From NCBI RefSeq assembly GCF_001667505.1, contig NZ_LZHZ01000070.1:41869-105868 (forward strand): a stretch of DNA of 64,000 nt, in the 5' to 3' direction. Below, in pieces: positions 15,032-24,017 of the stretch (its first letter is position 1; each line of letters begins with the position of its first letter). The DNA is from Mycobacterium sp. ACS1612 (GTDB lineage: Bacteria > Actinomycetota > Actinomycetes > Mycobacteriales > Mycobacteriaceae). The notes under the pieces are model-generated. The model saw only the letters and a program-made list of their open reading frames with translations, ran no database searches and had not been told where the DNA came from. Made by a program: the position numbers and the translations under genes.

Positions 15032-16256
15032 CGTTGCGTCTGGCCAGTTCGATGTTCGCGAGGTGCTGGTCGTAGTCGCGGGTGAACAACGTCGTGCCCT
15101 GCATGTCGACGGTCACGAAGTACAGCCAGTCCCCCGGCGCCGGTTGTTCGGCGGCGGACAGTGCGGGTTGCCCCGGCGAGCAGATCGGCGTGGCCGGAAG
15201 GCCAGACCGTACATAGGTATTCCACGACGTGTGCTGCGCACGGTCCCCGTCGGTGGTGGCCACTTCGATGCGATCCAACGGGTAGTTCACCGTCGAGTCG
15301 AATTCGAGCGTGCGGTTCTCCTGCAAACGGTTGTAGATGACCCGCGCCACTTTCGCGAAGTCGTCGGGCTTGGATTCGCGCTGCACCAACGACCCGACCG
15401 TGAGGATCTGATACGGCGACATGTTCATGGTCTTCGCGGTGTCGAGCAGGCCGCTGTGCGCGTACTGTGTCGCGCTGGCTCCAATCAGCATGGACAGGAT
15501 GTCCTGCGCGGGCGCCGACGGATCGATGTTCCAGGTGCCAGGGGCGATCAGCCCCTCGAGCCGCCGGTGATCGTTGCCCATCCCGGTGACCGCACTCATC
15601 GCCCAGTCGGGGACGGAAAGCTCCAACGGCGGCACGCTTCCCGCCGCCTTCTTCAGATCGTCCGTCGCGACGCAGTGCCGGTCGCCGTCGAGATTCACAC
15701 AGGTGGCCCGCGAGATCAGGGCGAAGATGCCGTCGGTGACGGCGTTCGTCTTGACATCTTGGACGTCGTCGAGCTGGCGCCCTTCGGGTATCACGAGCTT
15801 GCCGACCCTGTTCTGTGGATCGGCAAGTCTGGCAACGGCATTGGACGCCGGTATCTCGGTGCGCACCTTGTAGAAGCCGGGCTGGATGGCCGAGATCGCC
15901 GAGTTGCCCTGCGCAGCGGTGACGAAGGCCTTCACCGTCGCGACCACCTTGTGGTCTTCGAGGGTCTTGCCGATCGCGGTGGTCGAATCACCGTCGCGGA
16001 TCTGGATGACCACGTCGTTGACGCCGTCACCGGTGTAGTCGTTGCTGCCACCGAACAGCGAATGCCACATTTTCGAACCCAGGAACACCGCGCCGACGAC
16101 CACCACGATCAGCAACGCGATTGCGAAGCCGGTGGCAAACCGCCGCTTGCGCCTGGTGCGCGCTTCGCGGATCCGGTCCGACCGCGACACCCGGCGCCGC
16201 GGTGGTCCAACCGCAACGGGTTCGGCCCGGTCGCGGCCCCAGTGGTTGTCAGTCAT
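15009..16256 (-). CDS. mltG: Endolytic murein transglycosylase MltG (YceG-like)
   Basis: Membrane-anchored lytic transglycosylase that cuts nascent glycan strands. 415 residues: a basic cytoplasmic N-terminus rich in Arg (residues 15-40), one transmembrane helix (about 41-62), a LysM-like region, then the YceG domain. The conserved Glu motif is present as LVQRESKPDD near residue 294, followed by RVIYNRLQENRTLEFDSTVNY, and YVRSGLPATPICSPG is the typical C-terminal block. The ATG at 16256 overlaps the ruvX stop by 8 bases; an in-frame start 11 codons earlier is less likely. Confidence 0.94.
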   Translation of the reverse strand: MTDNHWGRDRAEPVAVGPPRRRVSRSDRIREARTRRKRRFATGFAIALLIVVVVGAVFLGSKMWHSLFGGSNDYTGDGVNDVVIQIRDGDSTTAIGKTLEDHKVVATVKAFVTAAQGNSAISAIQPGFYKVRTEIPASNAVARLADPQNRVGKLVIPEGRQLDDVQDVKTNAVTDGIFALISRATCVNLDGDRHCVATDDLKKAAGSVPPLELSVPDWAMSAVTGMGNDHRRLEGLIAPGTWNIDPSAPAQDILSMLIGASATQYAHSGLLDTAKTMNMSPYQILTVGSLVQRESKPDDFAKVARVIYNRLQENRTLEFDSTVNYPLDRIEVATTDGDRAQHTSWNTYVRSGLPATPICSPGQPALSAAEQPAPGDWLYFVTVDMQGTTLFTRDYDQHLANIELARRNGVLDSAR

Positions 16257-16803
16257 CCCCGACCTCTCCGTGCACGGCACCGAGTTCACTCGCTCCCCGC
16301 GTGCGCGAAGCGGAGCGCCGTTGGTCCAACCAATTCTGCAAGATTCCTACCGCTGCGGCCTGATCGATCATCACCCGCTGCCCTTTGGCTCGGATGCCCG
16401 CATCACGCAGAGACCGTTGCGCCACAACGGTTGTCAGTCGTTCGTCGGACAGCCGCACCGGTGTCGGCGAGATGCGTCGGGCAAGCTCGTCGGCCAACTC
16501 GATAGCGTCCCTGGCTGAGGAGCCGGCCCGGTCCGCGAGGGTGCGCGGTAACCCCACCACCACTTCGACCGCCTCCAACTCGTCGGCCAACTGCGCGAGC
16601 CGGCGCATGTGTTTGCCGTTCTTGTTCCTCTTGTCCCGCTGCACCGTCTCCACCGGGGTGGCCAGGATCCCGTCCGGGTCGCTCACAGCCACCCCAATCC
16701 GGGCCGTGCCCGCGTCGATACCGAGTCGTCGCCCGCGCCCGGGATCAGGGGGCGCAAGACTGTCCCCCGGCCGATCCGGGAGACGACTGTCGGTATCGGC
16801 CAC
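16249..16803 (-). CDS. ruvX: Holliday junction resolvase-like RuvX (YqgF)
   Basis: RNase H-fold nuclease implicated in pre-16S rRNA processing and junction resolution. 184 residues. Active-site features are GIDAGTARIGVAVSDP, VVGLPRTLADRAG, SDERLTTVVAQ and DQAAAVGILQNWLDQR. The N-terminal 27 residues before the first strand and the C-terminal 20 residues are extra and disordered-looking. It starts 4 bases after the alaS stop and overlaps mltG, so alaS-ruvX-mltG-aroE form one operon. Confidence 0.94.
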   Translation of the reverse strand: MADTDSRLPDRPGDSLAPPDPGRGRRLGIDAGTARIGVAVSDPDGILATPVETVQRDKRNKNGKHMRRLAQLADELEAVEVVVGLPRTLADRAGSSARDAIELADELARRISPTPVRLSDERLTTVVAQRSLRDAGIRAKGQRVMIDQAAAVGILQNWLDQRRSASRTRGASELGAVHGEVGDD

Positions 16804-16806
16804 CGG

Positions 16807-19503
16807 TCAGCTCCGGCCTATCTCTGCGCGCAGCGCGGCCAATGCCGCGTCGATGCCCGCCGCCCCCTTACCGGAACCCTGTGCCAGATCGGCCTTACCG
16901 CCCCCGCGGCCGTTGACCGCCGTGCCCACCTGCTTGACCAACTCGTTGGCCGCCAGCCCGAGGTCTTGCGCGGCCGCGTTGGTCGCGACCACGAACGGCA
17001 CGGTGTCGTTCTCGCCCTCCGCGATCAACGCGACGACCGCGGGGTCGCTGCCGAGTTTGCCCTTGATGTCGCCCACGAGCGTGCGCAGATCCGCCGCCGA
17101 CATTCCGCCGGCCATCCGCTGCGCCACGACACGCACCTTACCGATTTGCTCAGCACCCGCGGCGGCATTCGCTGCGGCTGCGCGCGCGTTTGCCAGCCGC
17201 ATCCTGTCGAGCTCCTTTTCGGCTGCCCGCAGGCGCTCGACCAGGTTGGCCACCCGGGCGGGAACCTCGTCCGAAGGAACCTTCAGCGTGGATGCGAGGC
17301 CCGCCATCAGGGCGCGTTCCTTCGCGAGATGGCGGAACGAGTCCAAGCCCACGTAAGCCTCGACGCGGCGCACCCCCGAACCGACGGACGACTCGCCGAG
17401 GATCGTCACCGGACCGATCTGCGCCGAACTCTCGACATGCGTTCCGCCGCAGAGCTCCAGCGAGAACGGCCCGCCGATCTCGACCACCCGGACCTCGTCG
17501 GGATAGTTCTCGCCGAACAGGGCCATCGCGCCCATCGCCTTGGCCTTGTCCAGTTCGGTGGTGAAACTGTGCACCTCGTAGTCGGCCTCGACCGCCTCGT
17601 TGGTGACTTCCTCGATCTGGGTCCGCTGGTCATCGGTCAGGGCGCCCTGCCAGTTGAAGTCGAACCGTAGATAGCCCGGCCGATTCAGCGAACCCGCCTG
17701 GACAGCGTTGGGACCCAGCACTTGTCGCAGCGCCGCATGCACCATGTGGGTGCCCGAATGGCCCTGCGTCGCGCCGTGCCGCCAGCGCGGGTCCACCGCG
17801 GCGATGACGGTGTCGCCCTCGACGAACTCGCCGGATTCGACATTGACGCGATGAGCCCACAGGGTCTTGGCGATTTTCTGGACGTCGGACACGGCAGCCT
17901 TGGCCGCCCCGGAGGCGCCCGTTCCGCTGATGCTGCCCTCGTCGGCGATCTGGCCGCCGGACTCCGCATAGAACGGCGTGCGGTCGAGAATGAGTTCGAC
18001 CCGCTCCTGGGCACCCTCGCGCCCGGCGTGCGTGACGACGGGCACTCGCTTGCCATCGACGAAGATGCCGAGAATCCTTGCCTCGGAGGTCAATTCGTCG
18101 AATCCGGTGAACTCCGTCGGCCCGGCGTCGACCAATTCCCGGTATTCGGACAGGTCGGCGTGGGCCTGTTTACGCGCCGCGGCGTCAGCCTTTGCGCGTT
18201 TGCGCTGTTCGGCCATCAGGCTGCGGAAGCCTTCTTCGTCGACGGACAAGTCGGCCTCGGCGGCCATCTCCAGAGTCAGCTCGAGCGGGAAGCCGTAGGT
18301 GTCGTGCAGCGTGAAGGCGTCGCGGCCGGACAACTTATCGGATCCCGAAGCCTTCGTCGCACGCGCGGCCTCTTCAAACAGCCGGGAACCCGAGGCCAGC
18401 GTGCGGTTGAATGCGGTCTCCTCCGCGACGGCGATGCGCTGGATGCGGTCGAAGTCCGACACCAGTTCGGGGTATGACGGCCCCATCGCGTCGCGCACCG
18501 TCGCCATCAGGTCCGCCATGACCGGGTCGTCGACACCCAGCAGTTTCGCCGCGCGAATGATCCGGCGAAGCAGGCGTCGCAGCACGTAGCCGCGGCCTTC
18601 GTTGCCTGGGCTCACCCCGTCGCCGATCAGAATCGCCGCGGTGCGGCTGTGGTCGGCGATGATCCGGTAGCGGACGTCGTCATCGTGGTTGCCGACGTCA
18701 TAGCCGCGTGGCGCACGGGCCGCCACTGTATCGATCACCGGACGCAGCAGGTCGGTCTCGTAGACGTTGTGCACACCCTGCAGCAGGAACGCCACCCGTT
18801 CGACGCCCATGCCGGTGTCGATGTTCTTGCGCGGCAACGGGCCGAGGATCTCGAAATCCTCCTTACTGGTGCCCTCGCCGCGTTCGTTCTGCATGAACAC
18901 GAGATTCCAGATCTCGATGTAGCGGTCCTCATTGGCGACCGGACCGCCCTCGACACCGAACTCCGGGCCGCGGTCGTAGTAGATCTCCGACGACGGACCG
19001 CACGGCCCGGGGATGCCCATCGACCAGTAGTTGTCGGCCATGCCGCGCCGCTGGATGCGCTCGGCGGGCAGCCCCGCGACTTCCTGCCACAGTCCGACAG
19101 CCTCGTCGTCATCCAAATAGACCGTCGCCCATAGCCTTTCGGGATCGAAGCCGTAACCGCCCTGATCTATCGGGTTGGTCAGCAGGGTCCACGCCAACTC
19201 GATGGCCCGGCGCTTGAAATAGTCGCCGAAGGAGAAGTTGCCTGCCATCTGGAAGAAGGTGTTGTGCCGGGTGGTGATGCCCACCTCGTCGATGTCGGGG
19301 GTCCGGATGCACTTCTGGATGCTGGTCGCCGTGGCGTACGGCGGGGTCCGCTGCCCCAGGAAGTAGGGCACGAACTGCACCATGCCCGCGTTGACGAACA
19401 GCAGGTTGGGGTCGTCGAGGATCACCGAGGCGCTGGGCACCTCGGTGTGGCCTGCCTTCACGAAGTGATCGAGGAAGCGCTTCCTGATCTCGTGTGTTTG
19501 CAC
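16807..19503 (-). CDS. alaS: Alanyl-tRNA synthetase
   Basis: Class II synthetase charging tRNA-Ala. 898 residues, normal length. The N-terminal catalytic domain opens MQTHEIRKRFLDHFVKAGHTEVPSASV and includes FVNAGMVQFVPYFLG. The editing domain carries its zinc ligands in HSGTHMVH (near residue 586) and LCGGTHVES (near 684). The C-terminal C-Ala part includes the GGGKADLAQGSGK segment. It begins the alaS-ruvX-mltG-aroE operon. The 204-base upstream region holds a 26-base repeat cluster. Confidence 0.97.
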   Translation of the reverse strand: MQTHEIRKRFLDHFVKAGHTEVPSASVILDDPNLLFVNAGMVQFVPYFLGQRTPPYATATSIQKCIRTPDIDEVGITTRHNTFFQMAGNFSFGDYFKRRAIELAWTLLTNPIDQGGYGFDPERLWATVYLDDDEAVGLWQEVAGLPAERIQRRGMADNYWSMGIPGPCGPSSEIYYDRGPEFGVEGGPVANEDRYIEIWNLVFMQNERGEGTSKEDFEILGPLPRKNIDTGMGVERVAFLLQGVHNVYETDLLRPVIDTVAARAPRGYDVGNHDDDVRYRIIADHSRTAAILIGDGVSPGNEGRGYVLRRLLRRIIRAAKLLGVDDPVMADLMATVRDAMGPSYPELVSDFDRIQRIAVAEETAFNRTLASGSRLFEEAARATKASGSDKLSGRDAFTLHDTYGFPLELTLEMAAEADLSVDEEGFRSLMAEQRKRAKADAAARKQAHADLSEYRELVDAGPTEFTGFDELTSEARILGIFVDGKRVPVVTHAGREGAQERVELILDRTPFYAESGGQIADEGSISGTGASGAAKAAVSDVQKIAKTLWAHRVNVESGEFVEGDTVIAAVDPRWRHGATQGHSGTHMVHAALRQVLGPNAVQAGSLNRPGYLRFDFNWQGALTDDQRTQIEEVTNEAVEADYEVHSFTTELDKAKAMGAMALFGENYPDEVRVVEIGGPFSLELCGGTHVESSAQIGPVTILGESSVGSGVRRVEAYVGLDSFRHLAKERALMAGLASTLKVPSDEVPARVANLVERLRAAEKELDRMRLANARAAAANAAAGAEQIGKVRVVAQRMAGGMSAADLRTLVGDIKGKLGSDPAVVALIAEGENDTVPFVVATNAAAQDLGLAANELVKQVGTAVNGRGGGKADLAQGSGKGAAGIDAALAALRAEIGRS

Positions 19504-19638
19504 GTTCCTACTGCCTCATCTATTCAGAAGTCTTGACGTCACCTGCGACTATGCGACCGCACTACAGTACCGGTCGTCGTTGTCGCGCTGACAAGCCAAC
19601 GAACCGGCGCGGCGGCAAGTGCCGGAGCCGGCTCCTGC

Positions 19639-19719
19639 TTCCATGTCGCCGCCTAAGCGCCTCCTTCCATGTCGGCGCCTAAGCGCCTCCTGCTTCCATG
19701 TCGGCGCCTAAGCGCCTCC
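19639..19719. repeat. 26-bp repeat, three copies, between yjbQ and alaS
   Basis: Three units TTCCATGTCGGCGCCTAAGC plus GCCTCC at 19639-19664, 19665-19690 and 19694-19719; the first has one substitution and the last is offset by 3 bases. Each holds the near-palindrome GGCGCCTAAGCGCC. The last unit overlaps the yjbQ stop codon, and the array lies in the alaS leader. The rest of 19504-19638 shows no gene. Confidence 0.9.
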
Positions 19720-20121
19720 GCCGAGAAACGTCAACCTCACCTGCCGCTGCCGATTGTCCCGGTTCAGGTCCACCAGCACCACGCTTTGCCATGTGCCGAG
19801 CAGCGGTTGGCCATCCTGCACAGGAACCGTGATCGACGGCGCCACGAGCGCCGGCAACACATGGTCCGCGCCATGTCCCGGCGCCCCGTGCCGGTGACGG
19901 TAGCGGTCGTCGCGCGGCAACAACCGATCCAGCGTGTCGACGAGGTCGTCGTCGGAGCCCGCGCCGGTCTCGATGATCGCCACGCCCGCCGTGGCGTGCG
20001 GCACGAAGACGTTGCACAACCCGTCCCCCTGGCCGCGGCAGAACGAGCGGACCGCGTCGGTGACGTCGACGGTCCGTCGCCGCGATGTGTCGACCTCGAG
20101 CACGTGCGACTTCGTGTCCAC
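19708..20121 (-). CDS. yjbQ: YjbQ/UPF0047 family protein
   Basis: 137-residue single-domain protein of the YjbQ family, which forms compact trimers. The conserved blocks are all present: GLCNVFVPHATAGVAIIETG, DDRYRHRHG followed by GHGADHVLPALVAPS, and PLLGTWQSVVLVDLNRDNRQRQVRL. Members have been reported to have weak thiamine-phosphate synthase activity; the physiological role is not established. Place matches Rv2556c. The stop codon lies inside the third unit of the 26-base repeat, which suggests that the repeat trimmed or extended the C-terminus. Confidence 0.93.
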   Translation of the reverse strand: MDTKSHVLEVDTSRRRTVDVTDAVRSFCRGQGDGLCNVFVPHATAGVAIIETGAGSDDDLVDTLDRLLPRDDRYRHRHGAPGHGADHVLPALVAPSITVPVQDGQPLLGTWQSVVLVDLNRDNRQRQVRLTFLGGGA

Positions 20122-20271
20122 GAAACCACCTTACGGACCCTCCGTTTGCGAACCCAAACACCCCATTTTGGTGCCGCCAAAGCCATTGAAACCCCTGCTC
20201 AACGGGAGGATTCTGAAAGCGGTCCGGTGGCGCCACCGGGGCGCCGCCCCAACACCGATCGGGGGTGGATC

Positions 20272-20892
20272 GTGCACGCACGCACTACCACTATTCAGGC
20301 GCAAACCTCATGCATCGACGCGGGAATCGGTCACGTGCGCGACGAAGTGATGCCTGCGCTCGCCGGGATGGAGGGGTTCGTCGGACTATCGCTTCTCGTC
20401 GACAGGGATTCGGGTCGGTGCATCGCCACCAGTGCGTGGCAGACGGGGGACGCCGAACGGGCCAGCGCCCAGCAGGTCGGGCTGATTCGTGACCGGGCCG
20501 CCACGGTCTTCGGTGGCAGCGACGCCACGGCCGAGACCTGGGAAATCGGCGTGTTGCACCGCGACCACCACGCCGACAACGGCGCCTGCGCACGGGTCAC
20601 CTGGCTGAAGATCCCGCCGGACCAGACCAACCGCGCCGTGGAGTTCTACCGAACCGAGGTGTTGCCGTCATTGGAGGGCCTCGAGGGATTCTGTAGCGCA
20701 AGTTTCCTGATGAACCGCTCCGGGCGTGCCGTTTCGACGGCCGCGTTCGACAGCAGGGAGGCCATGGAGCGCAACCGCGAGCAGGCGCGGGAACTGCGGA
20801 ATGCCCGGACCAGGGAGCTGGGGGCCGACATCATCGACGTCTGCGAATTCGAGCTCGCGATCGCGCACCTTCGGGTGCCGGAGATGGTCTGA
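20272..20892 (+). CDS. Rv2557/Rv2558-like ABM-domain protein
   Basis: 206-residue cytoplasmic protein with two similar halves, each resembling a dimeric alpha-beta (ABM) fold. EVMPALAGMEGFVGLSLLVDRDSGRCIATSAW in the first half corresponds to EVLPSLEGLEGFCSASFLMNRSGRAVSTAAF in the second. M. tuberculosis carries two paralogues at this place linked to starvation; here there is one. The start is GTG at 20272 (VHARTTTIQ). It is divergent from yjbQ with about 150 bases between. Biochemical function unknown. Confidence 0.85.
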   Translation: MHARTTTIQAQTSCIDAGIGHVRDEVMPALAGMEGFVGLSLLVDRDSGRCIATSAWQTGDAERASAQQVGLIRDRAATVFGGSDATAETWEIGVLHRDHHADNGACARVTWLKIPPDQTNRAVEFYRTEVLPSLEGLEGFCSASFLMNRSGRAVSTAAFDSREAMERNREQARELRNARTRELGADIIDVCEFELAIAHLRVPEMV

Positions 20893-20976
20893 CCTGTACG
20901 AGCGCTGATTGACGCACGCGTTTATTCGGGGAACGGCTGGGGTATTTCAGCTGGACCCTAGAGCCTTGGAGGAGCA

Positions 20977-21285
20977 ATGACCATTACAGGTGTAATCACC
21001 GCGATTCTGATCGGCATCGTGGTGGGTGTGCTCGGCCGACTGCTGGTTCCCGGCAAGCAGCCGATCGGCATGCTCATCACGATCTTGGTGGGCATCGTGT
21101 CGGCCTTCATCGGCACGGCGATCGCCCGCGCGCTCGGTCTGCCCACCGCGACGGCGGGCATCGACTGGATCGAGCTCTTGTGCCAGGTGGTCGTCGCGGC
21201 GATCGGCGTCGCCCTCGTGTCGGCGTTGATGGGCCGCAGGCGCACCGGTGTGATGGGCGGCAGGCGTTCCGGTCTACTGCGCTAG
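20977..21285 (+). CDS. GlsB/YeaQ/YmgE-family membrane protein
   Basis: 102-residue integral membrane protein with three hydrophobic helices and the glycine-rich loop GRLLVPGKQPIGMLITILVG characteristic of the transglycosylase-associated/stress family. A short basic tail (RRRTGVMGGRRSG) follows the last helix. GGAGGA lies 8 bases before the ATG. It likely forms a small stress-induced membrane assembly; despite the family name, enzymatic activity is not shown. A strong hairpin follows the stop codon. Confidence 0.9.
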   Translation: MTITGVITAILIGIVVGVLGRLLVPGKQPIGMLITILVGIVSAFIGTAIARALGLPTATAGIDWIELLCQVVVAAIGVALVSALMGRRRTGVMGGRRSGLLR

Positions 21286-21297
21286 CCGCACCCCCGG

Positions 21298-21329
21298 CGA
21301 TCCCGGCTGGCCCCCACCGGCCGGGATCG
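21298..21329. terminator. Bidirectional hairpin terminator
   Basis: Arms CGATCCCGGCTGG (21298-21310) and CCGGCCGGGATCG (21317-21329) pair at 12 of 13 positions around a 6-base loop. It lies between the convergent GlsB-like and SRPBCC genes. There is no long T-tract, as usual in mycobacteria. Confidence 0.7.
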
Positions 21330-21345
21330 TCGCTGTCTGGAGCTT

Positions 21346-21819
21346 CTACAGCGTCGCCAGCAGCTCGTCGAGCTTTTCGTAGCCCTCCGCCATGCCGCCC
21401 TCCATGCCCGACGACAGCAGACCGTCGCGCGCTTCGATGGTCGGACAGATCGACCGGCCGCGCAGCCTGCTGCGGCCACCACCGAGATCCTCGAAACACA
21501 TGAATTCGATGTTCACCATGTCCGGTGCCCCTTCGAATTCGAAGGTCTGGATGATGAACTCGTTGTCCCGCACCTTGTGGAACACGCCGTTGAAACCGAA
21601 CTCGCCGCGATCGGCCTTGTGCACATAGCGGTATCCGCCGCCGGTCTTGAACTCCCAGTGCTCGATCGTCATCTCGAGATCCCGCGGGCCCAGCCACTGC
21701 TTCACCAGATCCGGTTCGGCGTGGGCGCGGAACAGCGCCTCGACCGGAGCGTCGAACTCGCGGGTGAATTCCATCGCCAGGGTGTCGACCGGGGCGTTGA
21801 GATTGAGCGGGTTGGTCAT
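21346..21819 (-). CDS. SRPBCC (AHSA1-like) domain protein
   Basis: 157-residue START/Bet v1-like fold protein. Typical segments are REFDAPVEALFRAHAEPDLVKQWLGP, WEFKTGGGYRYVH, FNGVFHKV and the C-terminal helix GMAEGYEKLDELLATL. The fold binds hydrophobic ligands; in paired ArsR operons these proteins may serve as sensors or chaperone-like proteins. The ATG overlaps the ArsR stop by 4 bases, so the two are co-translated and likely act in one regulatory unit. The ligand is unknown. Confidence 0.92.
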   Translation of the reverse strand: MTNPLNLNAPVDTLAMEFTREFDAPVEALFRAHAEPDLVKQWLGPRDLEMTIEHWEFKTGGGYRYVHKADRGEFGFNGVFHKVRDNEFIIQTFEFEGAPDMVNIEFMCFEDLGGGRSRLRGRSICPTIEARDGLLSSGMEGGMAEGYEKLDELLATL

Positions 21820-22172
21820 CTGTCCGTTCCTTCCTTGTCGGTTATCGCCGCCAGCAGAGCGTCGAGCTGGCGGTAGCTGCGTTCGGCGTCGAGCCGGTAC
21901 CGGTCGATCCACGCGGTCATCCGCTCCAGCGCGGCCGCGTCGAGGTGGACGGGCCGGCGCTGCGCGTCGCGAGTCCTGGTGACCAGGCCCGCCTGCTCGA
22001 GCACCTGAATGTGTTTGGAGACAGCTTGTTTGGTGATGTCGAACGGGGCAGCCAACTCGTTGACTGTGGCTGGTCCTCGGGACAGTCGCGCCACAATCGC
22101 GCGTCGCACCGGGTCTGCCAACGCCATGAAGGCGCGGTCCAGCCAGGCGTCTGCACCATCCCCATCCTCCAA
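21816..22172 (-). CDS. ArsR-family transcriptional regulator
   Basis: 118-residue winged-helix repressor. The core is ALADPVRRAIVARLSRGPATVNELAAPFDITKQAVSKHIQVLEQAGLVTRTRD, the form found in ArsR proteins paired with SRPBCC genes, without metal-binding cysteines. The only start that keeps the first helix is TTG at 22172; nearby ATG triplets are out of frame. It heads a two-gene operon divergent from nothing close: rarA lies behind it on the same strand, ending 78 bases upstream. Confidence 0.88.
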   Translation of the reverse strand: MEDGDGADAWLDRAFMALADPVRRAIVARLSRGPATVNELAAPFDITKQAVSKHIQVLEQAGLVTRTRDAQRRPVHLDAAALERMTAWIDRYRLDAERSYRQLDALLAAITDKEGTDR

Positions 22173-22178
22173 TTGTCA

Positions 22179-22217
22179 ACCTTGCCTTTGATCAATTAGT
22201 TGGTTGATTACCAAGGT
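22179..22217. promoter_or_regulatory. Probable ArsR operator region
   Basis: AT-rich stretch upstream of the ArsR TTG start with nested dyads: ATCAA (22191-22195) with TTGAT (22204-22208), and ACCTTG (22179-22184) with CAAGGT (22212-22217). Low GC here contrasts with its surroundings. Autoregulation is inference. Confidence 0.5.
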
Positions 22218-22249
22218 AGAAGGCTGTGCGATAGCTGTCAAGAGGCTTG

Positions 22250-23581
22250 TCAGCGCTTCTTGCGGATGATGGCGCGCAGCTTGTCGAGCCTGGTGGCGAT
22301 CTCGCGTTCGACACCATGATTGGTGGGCCGGTAGTAGTCGACGCCGACCAGCTCATCGGGTGGATACTGTTGCGGCACAACACCATCCGGGTCGTCATGG
22401 CTGTACTTGTAGCCGACGGCGTGGCCCAGCTTGGCGGCACCGGAGTAGTGGCCGTCGCGCAGATGAGGGGGTACCAGACCGGCCTTGCCGTTGCGGATGT
22501 CGCTCATCGCGGCGCCCAGCGCCGTCGTTACGGCGTTGGACTTCGGGGCGGTGGCCAGGTGCACCGTGGCGTGGGCCAGCGTCAGCTGCGCCTCCGGCAT
22601 GCCGATCAGCTGGACGGTCTGCGCGGCGGCGACGGCCGTCTGCAAAGCCGTCGGATCGGCCATCCCGATGTCCTCGCTGGCCAGGATCATCAACCGCCGC
22701 GCCACGAACCGCGGGTCCTCCCCCGCGACCAGCATGCGGGCGAGGTAGTGCAGCGCCGCGTCGACGTCGGAGCCGCGTACTGACTTGATGAATGCGCTGA
22801 TCACGTCGTAGTGCTGATCACCGTCGCGGTCGTAGCGCACGGCGGCCTTGTCCAACGACTGCTCGATGGTGGCGACGGTGACCTGCTCGCCCGCCTCGGC
22901 CGCCACCTCCAACGCGGTCAGCGCGCGACGCGCATCGCCGGCCGACAGTTGCACCAGCAGTTCGACCGCGTCGTCGGTGACGTCGACCTGACCGCCGAGG
23001 CCGCGCGGATCCTCGATCGCCCGGCGCACCACGGTCCGCACGGCATCACTGTCGAGTGGCTGCAGTTGCAGGATCAGCGACCGTGACAGCAGCGGCGCGA
23101 CGACGGAGAACGACGGGTTCTCGGTGGTGGCGGCGACCAGCAGCACGACCCGGTTCTCGACCGCCGAGAGCAGGGCGTCCTGCTGGGTCTTGGAGAACCG
23201 GTGCACCTCGTCGATGAACAACACCGTCTGCTCGCCGTGATGGACGAGGGCGATGCGTGCCTTCTCTATGACCGCTCGTACCTCTTTGACGCCTGCCGAC
23301 AACGCCGACAACGCCTCAAACCTGCGGCCAGTGGCCTGCGAGATCAGCGACGCCAGCGTGGTCTTGCCGGTGCCGGGCGGGCCGTAGAGGATGACCGACG
23401 CGGCACCTGAGCCCTCGACCATCCGGCGCAGCGGTGAGTTCGGCTTGAGCAGATGGTCCTGCCCGACCACCTCGTCGAGGCTGGCCGGACGCATCTTGAC
23501 CGCCAAGGGAGCCGAAGCGCCGACGGATCCGGCCGCGGGGGCGCTCGCCTCGCCTGGGACGTCAAACAGACCGTCGGACAC
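22250..23581 (-). CDS. rarA: Replication-associated recombination protein A (RarA/MgsA)
   Basis: AAA+ ATPase acting at stalled replication forks. 443 residues: Walker A GPPGTGKTTLASLI, Walker B VLFIDEVHRFSKTQQD, sensor 1 ATTENPSFSVV with the Arg finger nearby, then the lid and the C-terminal tetramerisation domain with LPPQYPPDELVG-like sequence near the end. The PASLDEVVGQDHLL segment is the usual N-terminal signature. Position matches Rv2559c. Divergent from the cupin gene, 40 bases away. Confidence 0.95.
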   Translation of the reverse strand: MSDGLFDVPGEASAPAAGSVGASAPLAVKMRPASLDEVVGQDHLLKPNSPLRRMVEGSGAASVILYGPPGTGKTTLASLISQATGRRFEALSALSAGVKEVRAVIEKARIALVHHGEQTVLFIDEVHRFSKTQQDALLSAVENRVVLLVAATTENPSFSVVAPLLSRSLILQLQPLDSDAVRTVVRRAIEDPRGLGGQVDVTDDAVELLVQLSAGDARRALTALEVAAEAGEQVTVATIEQSLDKAAVRYDRDGDQHYDVISAFIKSVRGSDVDAALHYLARMLVAGEDPRFVARRLMILASEDIGMADPTALQTAVAAAQTVQLIGMPEAQLTLAHATVHLATAPKSNAVTTALGAAMSDIRNGKAGLVPPHLRDGHYSGAAKLGHAVGYKYSHDDPDGVVPQQYPPDELVGVDYYRPTNHGVEREIATRLDKLRAIIRKKR

Positions 23582-23621
23582 TGTTCAGGAATACCACGGG
23601 CAGCGGACATACGATCGACTG

Positions 23622-24017
23622 GTGACCACCAAGCCGATCAATCTGGCCGAGGCGCTTGCATCGTTCGACGCCGTCTACAGCCCGCGGATTGTCGCCAGTA
23701 TCAACGACTACGACGTCCGCATCGCCCACGCCAAGGGTGACCACGTGTGGCACGTGCACGAGGACACCGACGAGTTCTTCCTCGTCCTCGACGGCGAGTT
23801 CCACGTCGCCGTCCGGGATGGCGACGGCAGGGAGTCAATCGTGGTGTTGCGCCAGGGCGACACGTACGTCGTGCCGAAGGGCACCGAGCACAAGCCGTCG
23901 TCGCCCGGTGCCTCGATCCTGATGTTCGAACCCCGCGGCACTGCGACGACCGGCGACCGGCACGAGGGAGAAATCCCCGACCACATCGACAGCACGACGG
24001 GGCACGCGCTCGGTTAA
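23622..24017 (+). CDS. Cupin-domain protein
   Basis: 131-residue single cupin barrel. The first motif reads HVWHVHEDTDEFFLVLDGEFHV (metal ligands His, His, Glu) with the later His in VVPKGTEHKP. All usual ligands of the two cupin motifs are present, so metal binding is likely. The start GTG at 23622 follows a short divergent region shared with rarA. The last 4 bases overlap the convergent DUF3097 gene. Enzymatic or sensory role unknown. Confidence 0.9.
   Translation: MTTKPINLAEALASFDAVYSPRIVASINDYDVRIAHAKGDHVWHVHEDTDEFFLVLDGEFHVAVRDGDGRESIVVLRQGDTYVVPKGTEHKPSSPGASILMFEPRGTATTGDRHEGEIPDHIDSTTGHALG

Noticed and set aside
15000..16505. 501-codon plus-strand open frame opposite mltG
   Set aside because: Shadow of mltG with no recognisable domain.
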